From: Wenjunlia tyrosinilytica
Lineage (GTDB): Bacteria; Actinomycetota; Actinomycetes; Streptomycetales; Streptomycetaceae
Direction of reading: 5' to 3'
Assembly: GCF_014646055.1 (NCBI RefSeq)
Contig: NZ_BMMS01000038.1
Coordinates: forward strand, 1 to 50,754
Length of the DNA stretch: 50,754 nt
Of this stretch, positions 33,481-41,595 are shown piece by piece. Numbering within the stretch: the stretch's first letter is position 1; each line of letters begins with the position of its first letter. The notes below the pieces were generated by a model. It did not search any database. It worked only from the letters and a program-made list of their open reading frames with translations, and was not told the origin of the DNA. The translations under genes and the position numbers were made by a program.

Positions 33481-34832
33481 GCGCCCCCGCGCGTGGATCC
33501 TCGCGCCGCCACCCGTGCCGGGACCTGCGCGCAGCGCCGGTCTGGGCGGCGGTCGGATCGGTGCTCCTGCTGTCCGGATGCGAGTTCAACGGCCTGAGCG
33601 ACGTCCAACTGCCGGGCGGCGCCGCGGCGGACGGGCACGCCTACCACGTCACCGTCGAGTTCAGGGACGTGCTCGACCTGGTGCCGCAGTCGGCGGTGAA
33701 GGTCAACGACGTCACCGTGGGCGCGGTCGAGAAGGTGCAGCTCAAGGGCTGGCATGCGCGGGTCCGGCTCCGGGTCTCCGACTCCGTGAGGCTCCCCGCC
33801 AATGCCACCGCCGAGCTGCGCCGGACCAGCATGCTGGGCGAGAAGTATGTGTCGCTGGCCCGGCCGACCGGGGTGAAGCCGGTCGGCAGGCTCACCGACG
33901 GCGACCGCATCCCGCTCTCCCGCAGCGGCCGCAACCCGGAGATCGAAGAGGTGCTGTCGGCGCTGTCGTCCCTGCTCAACGGCGGTGGGGTCGCCCAGCT
34001 GAAGACGATCACCGTGGAGCTCAACAAGGCGCTGCACGGCCGTGAGGACCGGGTCAAGGACCTGCTGAGCCGGCTCGACACGTTCGTCGGCGGACTCGAC
34101 GAGCAGCGGACCGAGATCACCCGCGCCCTCAAGGGCATCGACAAGCTGTGCAGGACGCTCAGGGCGCAGAGGACCACGATCGGCCGGGCGGTCGACGCCA
34201 TTCCGTCGGGGCTGAAGGTGCTGGCCGACCAGCGCCGCGACCTGACGAAGATGCTGCGTTCCCTGTCCAGCCTCGGCAAGGTGGGCACCAAGGTGATCAA
34301 TGCCTCCCGGGCCGACACGATCGCCGACCTGCGCAACCTCGTGCCGATCCTGGACCGGCTCAACGCCGCGGGCGACGACCTGCCCAACGCGTTGGAGATG
34401 CTCACGACGTATCCGTTCCCGCGCAATGCCTCGAGCGCCATCAAGGGCGACTACGTCAATCTGAGGATCACCGCCGATCTCGACCTGAAAAGCCTCTACG
34501 GCAACCTCGACGGGCAGGGGCCCAAGCTGCCGGGCAAGCCGGACCCGGAGCTCCCCGAGCCCCCGGACGTACCGGACCTGCCCCATCCGCCGGACCTGCC
34601 GGAACCCCAGCTGCCCGAGCCCTCGGGCCTGCCCCATCTGCCGACGCCCACGCCGGACCCGGGCGGGTCGACCGGATCCGGCAGCTCGGGCGGCTCGGCA
34701 GGATCGGGCGGCGGCGTGCTCTGTCCGCCGGTGTGCCACAGCAGCTACACCGCGAACAGCGGCGGCCCCCCGGCGCCGAGCGGCGTCGACATGTCCCTGG
34801 CCGAGCTGATGACGAGGGGGATGCAGCCGTGA
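33477..34832 (+). CDS. mceE: Mce-family lipoprotein MceE
   Basis: The 451-residue protein is the lipid-anchored member of the set. A signal peptide ends in the lipobox LLSGC with Cys35, and an MCE domain lies at about 58-130 (SAVKVNDVTVGAVEKVQLKG, LGEKYVSLARP). A long helix follows, then a Pro-rich spacer of about 60 residues (PELPEPPDVPDLPHPPDL and on) and a Gly/Ser run. The tail has CPPVC. In mycobacteria this subunit is LprK-like. ATG 33477 overlaps the mceD stop. The Pro-rich and Gly/Ser-rich spacer may span the wall. Confidence 0.9.
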   Translation: MSAPARGSSRRHPCRDLRAAPVWAAVGSVLLLSGCEFNGLSDVQLPGGAAADGHAYHVTVEFRDVLDLVPQSAVKVNDVTVGAVEKVQLKGWHARVRLRVSDSVRLPANATAELRRTSMLGEKYVSLARPTGVKPVGRLTDGDRIPLSRSGRNPEIEEVLSALSSLLNGGGVAQLKTITVELNKALHGREDRVKDLLSRLDTFVGGLDEQRTEITRALKGIDKLCRTLRAQRTTIGRAVDAIPSGLKVLADQRRDLTKMLRSLSSLGKVGTKVINASRADTIADLRNLVPILDRLNAAGDDLPNALEMLTTYPFPRNASSAIKGDYVNLRITADLDLKSLYGNLDGQGPKLPGKPDPELPEPPDVPDLPHPPDLPEPQLPEPSGLPHLPTPTPDPGGSTGSGSSGGSAGSGGGVLCPPVCHSSYTANSGGPPAPSGVDMSLAELMTRGMQP

Positions 34833-36106
34833 TCACTCGAACCGTCAAGGCCCAACTGCTCGGCTTCGCCACCGTCACCGCGCTCGGTGTGTCCTATGTC
34901 GGCGCCGAGTACGCCGGGCTGGCCGACCAGGTCGTGGACCGCGACTACAGCGTGCGGGCCGACTTCGCCGACTCCGGGGGCATCTTCTCGGGCGCCGAGG
35001 TCACCTACCGCGGTGCTCCCGTGGGCCGGGTGGGCCGGCTGCGCCTGGACTCCGACGGGGTCTCGGTGGACCTGCGCATCAAGAAGGGCCCCCGCATCCC
35101 GGCCGACACCCTCGCCGTGGTGGCCAACCGCTCCGCGGTCGGCGAGCAGTACGTCGACCTCCAGCCCCGCGGCAAGAGCGGCCCCTACCTGCGCGAGGGC
35201 AGCAGGATCGCCCGCCGTGACACCCGCACACCGCTGCCCACGACCTCGCTGATCCACAGCCTGGACCGGCTGGTCAACTCCGTCGGCAAGGACGACCTGC
35301 GGACCACGGTCGACGAGTTGGGCAAGGCGTTCGCGGGCACGGGCCCGCCCCTGTCCAAGCTCGTGGACTCGGGCAACGCGCTGATCGAGACGGCGAGTGA
35401 CAACCTCCCGCAGACCATCTCGCTGATCGAGGACTCCCAGAAGGTCCTCAAGACCCAGGCCGACGAGGGCTCGTCGATCAAGTCGTTCTCCCGGGACCTC
35501 GCGGACCTCACCACACAGCTCAAGAAGAGCGACGGGGACATCCGCAGGGCGGTGGACGGCGGCGCGCCCGCGGCGGGTGAGCTCGACTCGTTGTTGAAGG
35601 CCAACCGGAAGGCGCTTCCCGTCCTGCTGGGAAACCTGGTCAGCGGCAGCCAGATCACCGTGGCGCGGCTGCCCGGACTGGAGCAGACGCTGGTGACCTT
35701 CCCCGTGGTGGTGGCGGGCAGCTTCACCGTCCTGCCGGGGGACGGCACCGTCCACTTCGGGATGGTGCTCAACGCCGACGACCCGCAGCCGTGCCGCCAG
35801 GGGTACGGCACCAAGCGGCGCGACCCCTCGGACACCCGTGAGCGCCGGGCGAACACCTCCGCCGAGTGCACGGCCCCCCGGGGCAGCGCGTCCACGGTCC
35901 GCGGTGCGCAGAACGCACCCCGGCCGTCGGGATCCGCCGACGCCGGACCGTACGACCAGGCGTCGTACATCGCGCCCTACGACCCCGAGACCGGCGCCGC
36001 GAACGGCCCGGACGGCAAGCCCGTCGAGATCGGCTCGACGGGCGGAGAACAGAGCATGTTCGGAAAGGAGTCCTGGCAATGGCTGCTCGTGGGACCCATG
36101 GCATGA
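34829..36106 (+). CDS. mceF: Mce-family protein MceF
   Basis: The 425-residue protein closes the set of six. It has an N-terminal membrane helix (about residues 8-25, QLLGFATVTALGVSYVGAEY) and an MCE domain at about 36-115 (FSGAEVTYRGAPVGRVGRLR, VGEQYVDLQPRGKSG). Helical repeats follow, then the MceF-type TFPVVVAGSFTVLPGDGTVH near 290. The last 120 residues are hydrophilic, with QASYIAPYDPETG. GTG 34829 overlaps the mceE stop. The 3' end overlaps the start of the Mce-associated gene. Confidence 0.9.
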   Translation: MITRTVKAQLLGFATVTALGVSYVGAEYAGLADQVVDRDYSVRADFADSGGIFSGAEVTYRGAPVGRVGRLRLDSDGVSVDLRIKKGPRIPADTLAVVANRSAVGEQYVDLQPRGKSGPYLREGSRIARRDTRTPLPTTSLIHSLDRLVNSVGKDDLRTTVDELGKAFAGTGPPLSKLVDSGNALIETASDNLPQTISLIEDSQKVLKTQADEGSSIKSFSRDLADLTTQLKKSDGDIRRAVDGGAPAAGELDSLLKANRKALPVLLGNLVSGSQITVARLPGLEQTLVTFPVVVAGSFTVLPGDGTVHFGMVLNADDPQPCRQGYGTKRRDPSDTRERRANTSAECTAPRGSASTVRGAQNAPRPSGSADAGPYDQASYIAPYDPETGAANGPDGKPVEIGSTGGEQSMFGKESWQWLLVGPMA

Positions 36107-36654
36107 CCGGCCGGATCCTGGCCGGGGTGACGAGTCCGCCGCGCCGGGCGCTGGTCGCGGCGGTGGTCGCGGCCCGGCGCGGCAGGGCACTGCCGGTGGG
36201 CCTCGCGCTCGCGCTGGCGCTGGTGGCGGTGCCCGCGGGGTGGCTCGGTGTCCAGCAGCACCGGCAGCACCAGCAGGAGCGGCGCGACCAGGACATCCTG
36301 GCCGCGGCCCGGCAGTCGGCGCTCAACTTCACCTCGCTGGACTACCGGCACTACGACCGGGACAGCCAGAACGTGCTGAGCGGCGCCACGGGCGACTTCA
36401 AGCGGCAGTTCGCGGCGCAGACCAGGCAGTTGACCAAGCTGGTCGCGCAGAACAGGTCGGTGTCGCAGGGGCAGGTGCTCGAGGCGGGCATCGCCGACGC
36501 CGACGACGAGTCGGCACGGGTGCTGGTCGTGGCCGACAGCACGGTGACCAATGTGGCCGCGCCGAAGGGCCGGTCGCGCAACTACCGGTTGCAACTCGAC
36601 CTCGTGCACGAGGGCGGGCGTTGGCTGACGTCCGACGTCGAGTTCGTCGGCTGA
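36079..36654 (+). CDS. Mce-associated membrane protein (Mas type), first
   Basis: The 191-residue protein has one N-terminal membrane helix (GLALALALVAVPAGWLGVQQ) followed by a small alpha/beta domain with LNFTSLDYRHYDRDSQNVLS and ADSTVTNVAAPKGRSRNYRL. This is the pattern of Mce-associated proteins that follow mceF. ATG 36079 has aaaggag nine bases upstream and starts inside mceF. ATG 36103, overlapping the mceF stop as ATGA, is an equally serious candidate and would drop eight residues. Such proteins probably stabilise the transporter. Confidence 0.85.
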   Translation: MAARGTHGMTGRILAGVTSPPRRALVAAVVAARRGRALPVGLALALALVAVPAGWLGVQQHRQHQQERRDQDILAAARQSALNFTSLDYRHYDRDSQNVLSGATGDFKRQFAAQTRQLTKLVAQNRSVSQGQVLEAGIADADDESARVLVVADSTVTNVAAPKGRSRNYRLQLDLVHEGGRWLTSDVEFVG

Positions 36655-36788
36655 TCCCCCGCAGGCCAGCAAGACCGGCAAGGCCCGCAAGCCCACAAGG
36701 CTCGTAGCGCCGTAGGCCTCGCAACGCCCATAACGCCCAAAACGCCGTAGCGCCTGTAACACCCGCAACGCCCGTAAGGAGAGACCCA
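36655..36788 (+). repeat. Degenerate short repeats between the two Mce-associated genes
   Basis: The gap contains many variants of cgcaacgcccgtaa (for example cgcaacgcccataacgccc, acgccgtagcgcctgtaa and acccgcaacgcccgtaa) and of caaggcccgcaag. The period is roughly 9-10 bases and the copies are imperfect. The ribosome site aaggag for the next gene is at 36776-36781. Confidence 0.6.
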
Positions 36789-37514
36789 GTGTCGAAGCTG
36801 TCCGTTCGAGAGCGTGCCGGGAGCGGCACACCCCGTCGGCGAGGCGTGGCGGCGGCGGCCCGCGCCGCGGCGAGGCGAACCGAGAGGGCGCACCGGTCCC
36901 CCGAGGCGCCGCAAGCCGTCGGGGCACCCGAAGCCTCGCGGGCCGCGAATGCGGCGAGGATCACGGAGAAGGAGCCCTCCACGGCCGGTGCGGACGCCGC
37001 TCCGGCCGGGCGCCGCAGGGGGCTGCTGAGCGCGGTCCTGGCGATCCTCGTGGTGGCCGCCCTGGCCGCCACCGGGGTGCTGGCGTGGCAGTACCGCGAG
37101 GCGGAGCGGACCCGGCAGGCGCGGACCCAGGCGCTGGCGGCCGCGCGCAAAGCGGCGCCGGTGATCATGTCGTACGACTACAGGCGTCTGGACCGTGACT
37201 TCGCCGCCGCGCGCGGTCACCTCACCGGTGCCTTCCGGGAGAAGTACCGCAAGACCACGGAGGGCGTGGTCGCGCCCACCGCCCGGAAGTACCACGGGGT
37301 GGTGAGGGCCACGGTGGCCGAGCCCCCGACCGGCGGCACCCCGGCCGCCTCGGTGGTGTCCGCCTCCCCCGACAGGGTCGTCGTCCTGCTGTTCATGAAC
37401 CAGGTCACGAACAGCACCCAGGTCACCGGCCCCCGCCTCGACCTCAACCGCGTCCGCCTGACCCTCGTCCCGACCCCCCACGGCTGGAAGATCACCACGG
37501 TCGACGCGCTGTAG
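36789..37514 (+). CDS. Mce-associated membrane protein (Mas type), second
   Basis: The 241-residue protein has a long basic and Ala-rich cytoplasmic lead (residues 1-75) and a membrane helix (about 78-100, LLSAVLAILVVAALAATGVL). A conserved outer domain follows, with APVIMSYDYRRLDRDFAAAR, FREKYRKTTEGVVAPTARKY and VLLFMNQVTNSTQVTGPRLD, typical of actinobacterial Mce-associated proteins. GTG 36789 is preceded by aaggag at seven bases. It is the last gene of the operon; a G-tract block follows. Confidence 0.85.
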   Translation: MSKLSVRERAGSGTPRRRGVAAAARAAARRTERAHRSPEAPQAVGAPEASRAANAARITEKEPSTAGADAAPAGRRRGLLSAVLAILVVAALAATGVLAWQYREAERTRQARTQALAAARKAAPVIMSYDYRRLDRDFAAARGHLTGAFREKYRKTTEGVVAPTARKYHGVVRATVAEPPTGGTPAASVVSASPDRVVVLLFMNQVTNSTQVTGPRLDLNRVRLTLVPTPHGWKITTVDAL

Positions 37515-37515
37515 C

Positions 37516-37735
37516 CCCCGCTCGCCTCCGGATGTCCCCACCCGGGGGTCCGGGGGTTCGGGGGTCCGGGGTCCGGGGGACCGGGGGGACGGGGGTCCGG
37601 GGTCCGGGGGACCGGGGGACCGGGGGGACGGGGGGACGGGGGGACGGGAGGTCTGCGCCCCCAGCCGCAGAAGCGGCGCAGCCCGCCCCCCCGAAAGCGG
37701 CACCCGCCACGGGGAGCCCCGCTCGCCTCCGGATG
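37516..37735 (+). repeat. G-tract block flanked by 19-bp direct repeats
   Basis: The 19-mer ccccgctcgcctccggatg occurs at 37516-37534 and again at 37717-37735. Between them, 37542-37652 holds more than fifteen runs of four to six G separated by one to four bases (tccggggg, accggggggac and similar). Such DNA could form G-quadruplexes on the plus strand or in RNA at the end of the mce message. No gene is supported between 37515 and 37885. Confidence 0.75.
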
Positions 37736-37885
37736 CCCGGCGCCGTGCGCCGGAAAAAAACTTCGCGGACCATGTCGATTTCGCCGTGCCTCGTTCGACG
37801 CGTAGGCAGAGGCTGGGAACACGGCCGGTCATCGGACCGGCCCGCCGCCCGGCTCAGGACATGAGACGAGAGAGGCACGACGACC

Positions 37886-38341
37886 ATGCGATTCATGCTG
37901 CTGATCAAGAGCGACGCCAACGCCGAGGCCGGAGTGATGCCGAGCCCCGAGCTGATCGACGCCATGGGCAAGTACAACGAGGAACTGGTCAAGGCCGGGG
38001 TGCTGCTGGCCGCCGAGGGCCTGCAGCCGAGCTCCAAGGGGGCCAAGGTCCACTACTCCGGTGGCAAGCGCACCGTCACCGACGGGCCGTTCGCCGAGGC
38101 GAAGGAGCTGATCGCCGGGTTCTGGATCATCCAGGCCAAGTCGAAGGAGGAGGCACTGGAGTGGGCGCTGCGCGTCCCCTTGGAGGCGGGCGATCCCCAG
38201 TCCAGCGACGGTGTCGCCGAGATCGAGGTCCGACAGGTGTTCGACATCAGCGACTTTCCGGAGGACGTGCTCTCCCCCGAGGCCGCCGCGCGCGAGGAGG
38301 CCCTGCGCCTGCAGGTCGAGAAGAACGCCGCCGGCCAGTAG
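37886..38341 (+). CDS. DGPF-domain (YciI-like) protein partnered with ECF42 sigma factor
   Basis: The 151-residue protein is a ferredoxin-like-fold member of the YCII family with the DGPF signature at residues 66-69 (TVTDGPFAEAKELIAGFWII) and the N-terminus MRFMLLIKSDANAEAG. Established knowledge: DGPF proteins are conserved neighbours and likely targets or partners of ECF42 sigma factors. Their enzymatic role is unclear. ATG 37886 is preceded by gagagagg. The stop lies 59 bases before the sigma gene on the same strand, so they are probably co-transcribed. Confidence 0.9.
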   Translation: MRFMLLIKSDANAEAGVMPSPELIDAMGKYNEELVKAGVLLAAEGLQPSSKGAKVHYSGGKRTVTDGPFAEAKELIAGFWIIQAKSKEEALEWALRVPLEAGDPQSSDGVAEIEVRQVFDISDFPEDVLSPEAAAREEALRLQVEKNAAGQ

Positions 38342-38400
38342 CACCGAGCACGGCGCGGCCCCGACCGCTTGCGGCGCCGGGAGCGGGGCTGATCTGATGG

Positions 38401-39693
38401 ATGTCCGTGAGCGCTTCCGACACCCATCGCGCCATCGACGCCGTCTGGCGCATCGAGTCGGCGCGCCTGATCGCCGGTCTCGCGCGGATGGTGCACGACA
38501 TCGGCCTGGCCGAGGAACTCGCCCAGGACGCTCTGGTCGCCGCGCTCGAACAGTGGCCCGAGTCGGGCGTCCCGCGCAATCCGGGCGCCTGGCTCATGGC
38601 CACGGGCAAACGCCGGGCGATCGACCTGCTGCGCCGCAAGGAGCGGTTCCAGCGCAAGCTGGAGGAGCTCGGCCATGAGCTCGAGACCGGTGGTGAGTGG
38701 GCCGAGCCGGACTTCAGCGCCGGCCTCGACGACGACATCGGCGACGATCTGCTGCGCCTGGTGTTCACCGCCTGCCACCCGGTCCTGTCCACCGAAGCCC
38801 GTGTGGCGCTGACGCTGCGCCTGCTCGGCGGGCTGACGACCGACGAGATCGCGCGGGCGTTCCTCGTCCCCGAACCGACGATCGCCCAGCGCATCGTGCG
38901 CGCCAAGCGCACCCTCGCGAAGGCGGGTGTCCGCTTCGAGGCCCCCGAGGGGGACGAGCGGGACGCCCGCCTCTCGTCGGTGCTCGAGGTGGTCTACCTC
39001 GTCTTCAACGAGGGCTACTCGGCGACGGCCGGTGACGAGTGGATGCGCCCGGCGCTGTGCGAGGAGGCGCTGAGGCTGGGCCGGATCCTGGCCGAGCTGG
39101 TGCCGAAGGAGCCCGAGGTGCACGGCCTCGTCTCGCTCATGGAGATCCAGGCATCGCGTTCGGCGGCCAGGACCGGGCCGTCCGGGGAGCCCGTCCTCCT
39201 ACTGGAGCAGGACCGCTCCCGCTGGGACCGCTTGCTCATCGGCCGCGGTCTCGCCGCCCTGGAGCGGGCGGAGGCGCTGGGCGGGGCGGCCGGTCCCTAC
39301 GCCCTGCAGGCCGCGCTCGCCGCCTGCCACGCCCGCGCCGGGACCGCGGAGGAGACGGACTGGGTGCGGATCGCGGCGCTGTACGAAGCGCTGGCGCGGC
39401 GCGCGCCCTCACCCGTCGTGGAGCTGAACCGCGCGGTCGCGCTCTCCATGGCGTTCGGCCCCGCCGAGGGCCTGGAGCTCGTCGACACACTGACGTCGAA
39501 GCCGTCGCTCAAGGCCTACCACCTGCTGCCGAGCGTGCGCGGTGACCTGCTCGCCAGGCTCGGGCGGTACGAGGAGGCACGGGAGGAGTTCGAGCGCGCG
39601 GCCTCCCTCACGCGGAACGAGCGTGAACGCGCCCTGCTCCTCGACCGTGCTGGGGCCTGCGCGCGCGGCGAGGGCGCCACCGCCATCCCCTGA
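38401..39693 (+). CDS. ECF42-type RNA polymerase sigma factor with helical C-terminal extension
   Basis: The 430-residue protein has sigma region 2 at about 15-85 (ARMVHDIGLAEELAQDALVA, GAWLMATGKRRAIDLLRR) and region 4 at about 130-180 (LTLRLLGGLTTDEIARAFLV, TIAQRIVRAKRTLAKAGVRF). A 240-residue TPR-like extension begins with VVYLVFNEGYSATAGDEWMR and contains SPVVELNRAVALSMAFGPAE. The extension is the hallmark of ECF42, which lacks an anti-sigma factor and is thought to be controlled through this domain. ATG 38401 is the given start; GTG 38407 in the same frame is possible. The gene follows its DGPF partner. Confidence 0.92.
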   Translation: MSVSASDTHRAIDAVWRIESARLIAGLARMVHDIGLAEELAQDALVAALEQWPESGVPRNPGAWLMATGKRRAIDLLRRKERFQRKLEELGHELETGGEWAEPDFSAGLDDDIGDDLLRLVFTACHPVLSTEARVALTLRLLGGLTTDEIARAFLVPEPTIAQRIVRAKRTLAKAGVRFEAPEGDERDARLSSVLEVVYLVFNEGYSATAGDEWMRPALCEEALRLGRILAELVPKEPEVHGLVSLMEIQASRSAARTGPSGEPVLLLEQDRSRWDRLLIGRGLAALERAEALGGAAGPYALQAALAACHARAGTAEETDWVRIAALYEALARRAPSPVVELNRAVALSMAFGPAEGLELVDTLTSKPSLKAYHLLPSVRGDLLARLGRYEEAREEFERAASLTRNERERALLLDRAGACARGEGATAIP

Positions 39694-39804
39694 TCCCTGC
39701 TGATCCAGGCCGATCCGGGGAGAATCCCGACTTCTCGCGCTCCAGAGGCCGCGGATGCCGCCAGAGGGCAGAATCGGGAGCAGGGGCACGGGAGGAGGCA
39801 GCGC

Positions 39805-41595
39805 GTGCGCGACGACCGGTGGCCGGGACGCTCTCGGTGGCGTCTGGACCGCATGGCGCGTGGGCCGTTGCCTTTGCGGCGGGCGGTGGGGGCGGTGGCC
39901 GACCTGCTGACCGTGCCGCGGCGTCTGGCGTGGCTCAACGAGGCCGGCGAGCGCATCGGCACCACCCTCGATCTGGAGCGGACCGCGGGCGAGCTGGCCG
40001 AGTTCACCGTGCCCCGGCTCGCCGACGGATGCGCGGTGGACCTGCTCGAATCGATTCTGCGCGGCGAGGAGGGGGACCGCTGGCGGCTGCCCGGCACCCC
40101 GGTGACCCGGGCGATGGCCGTGGCGCAGATCGACGGCCTCGACCTGGAGCCGGATCCGGTGGGGCACCTGTCGACGCACACCCCGGAGGGGCTGTCCAGC
40201 CGCTGCCTGGAGACCCGGGAGCCGGTGCTGGTCACCAGGATGACCTCGGAGACCTTCAACCGGATAGCGCCGACGAGGAGTGCCGCGCTGAAAATGCGGC
40301 GCGAGGGCGTCCACAGCTACATGGCGGTGCCGCTGATCGCCCGCGGCGTGCTGCTGGGGGCCGCGGACTTCATACGGGTGGGGAAGCGGCCTCCGTTCAG
40401 CACCACCGATCTGGCGCTGGCCATGGAGCTGGCCTCCAAGGCCGCGGTCTTCATCGACAACGCCCGCCTCTACGGCCGTGAACGCGAGCACGTCGTCACC
40501 CTCCAGCGCGCCCTGCTGCCGAGGGTCACCCCCAGCACCCCCGGTCTGGATGTCGCCTCCTGCTACACCCCCACGCCCGACCCGGGCAGGGTGGGCGGCG
40601 ACTGGTTCGACGTGGTGGCCCTGCCGAGCGGGCGGACCGCGCTGATGGTCGGGGACGTGATGGGGCGGGGCCTGTCCGGGGCCGCCACGATGGGCAGCAT
40701 GCGCTCGGTGGCCCGCACCCTCATGGCGCTGGACATCGCGCCGGAGCGGGTGCTCGCCCGTCTGGACCTCGCCGCGCGGGACCTGGAGGAGGACCAGGTG
40801 GCGACCTGCCTGTGCGCGGTGTACGACGCCGCCACCGCCACCTTCCGGATGGCCAGCGCGGGCCACCCGCCTCCCCTCCTGCTCTTCGCCGACGGCGAGG
40901 CGCAGTACGTGGACGTGCCCGTCGGCGGCCCGATCGGCGCCGGGGTGATCCCTTACGACCCCGTGGAGTGCCGCGCCCCCGACGGCGGCGGGCTGCTGCT
41001 CTTCACGGACGGCCTGATCAAGTCCCGGACCGAGGATCTCGACACTCAGCTGGAGCTTCTGCGGGAGGCCGCACGCGGTCTTCGGCCGGGCGAGGGCAAT
41101 CCGTGCGAGCTGCTGAGCGCCCGGATGGGCGGCGACCGCTCGGACGACGCGATCGTGCTGGTGGCGGGCACCAAGCCGCTGGAGCCGGAGGCCGAGGTGC
41201 GGGTCTGGACGCTCTCCCCGGACGGGTCGGCGGCCGGCGAGGCACGCAAGATCGTCAAGGAACAGCTCGAGCTGTGGGGCATGGACGACCTCGTCGAGGT
41301 CACCGAGCTGGTCGTGAGCGAGCTGGTCGGGAACGCCCTGCGCTACGGAGGCGCCCCCGGAGAGCTGCGGCTGATCCGGTACGAGCGCCTGTGTGTCGAG
41401 GTCTCCGACACCGGTCCCGACCTGCCGCAGATCCAGCCCGTCTCGCTCATCGACGAGGGCGGCCGCGGCCTCCAGCTGATCAATATGCTCTGCCGCCGCT
41501 GGGGCTCCTGCCGCACCACGACCGGCAAGGTGGTGTGGGCGGAGCAGGACATCCCGGCGGGTTCCGGGACGGCATCGGGTTTGATGGGGGGATGA
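39805..41595 (+). CDS. PP2C/SpoIIE-type phosphatase with GAF and GHKL domains
   Basis: The 596-residue protein looks like a partner-switching regulator. A GAF domain (about 45-220) is followed by a PP2C phosphatase (about 230-450) with GGDWFDV, LMVGDVMGRG, SAGHPPPLLL and LLLFTDGLI, ending in DRSDDAIVLV. A small RsbW-like ATPase (about 465-590) follows, with VSELVGNALRYGG, DTGPDLP and GRGLQLINML. Metal-binding Asp residues of the phosphatase are present. Such proteins dephosphorylate and rephosphorylate anti-anti-sigma factors to control a sigma factor. GTG 39805 has ggaggagg six bases upstream. The stop overlaps the next gene by four bases. Confidence 0.9.
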   Translation: MRDDRWPGRSRWRLDRMARGPLPLRRAVGAVADLLTVPRRLAWLNEAGERIGTTLDLERTAGELAEFTVPRLADGCAVDLLESILRGEEGDRWRLPGTPVTRAMAVAQIDGLDLEPDPVGHLSTHTPEGLSSRCLETREPVLVTRMTSETFNRIAPTRSAALKMRREGVHSYMAVPLIARGVLLGAADFIRVGKRPPFSTTDLALAMELASKAAVFIDNARLYGREREHVVTLQRALLPRVTPSTPGLDVASCYTPTPDPGRVGGDWFDVVALPSGRTALMVGDVMGRGLSGAATMGSMRSVARTLMALDIAPERVLARLDLAARDLEEDQVATCLCAVYDAATATFRMASAGHPPPLLLFADGEAQYVDVPVGGPIGAGVIPYDPVECRAPDGGGLLLFTDGLIKSRTEDLDTQLELLREAARGLRPGEGNPCELLSARMGGDRSDDAIVLVAGTKPLEPEAEVRVWTLSPDGSAAGEARKIVKEQLELWGMDDLVEVTELVVSELVGNALRYGGAPGELRLIRYERLCVEVSDTGPDLPQIQPVSLIDEGGRGLQLINMLCRRWGSCRTTTGKVVWAEQDIPAGSGTASGLMGG

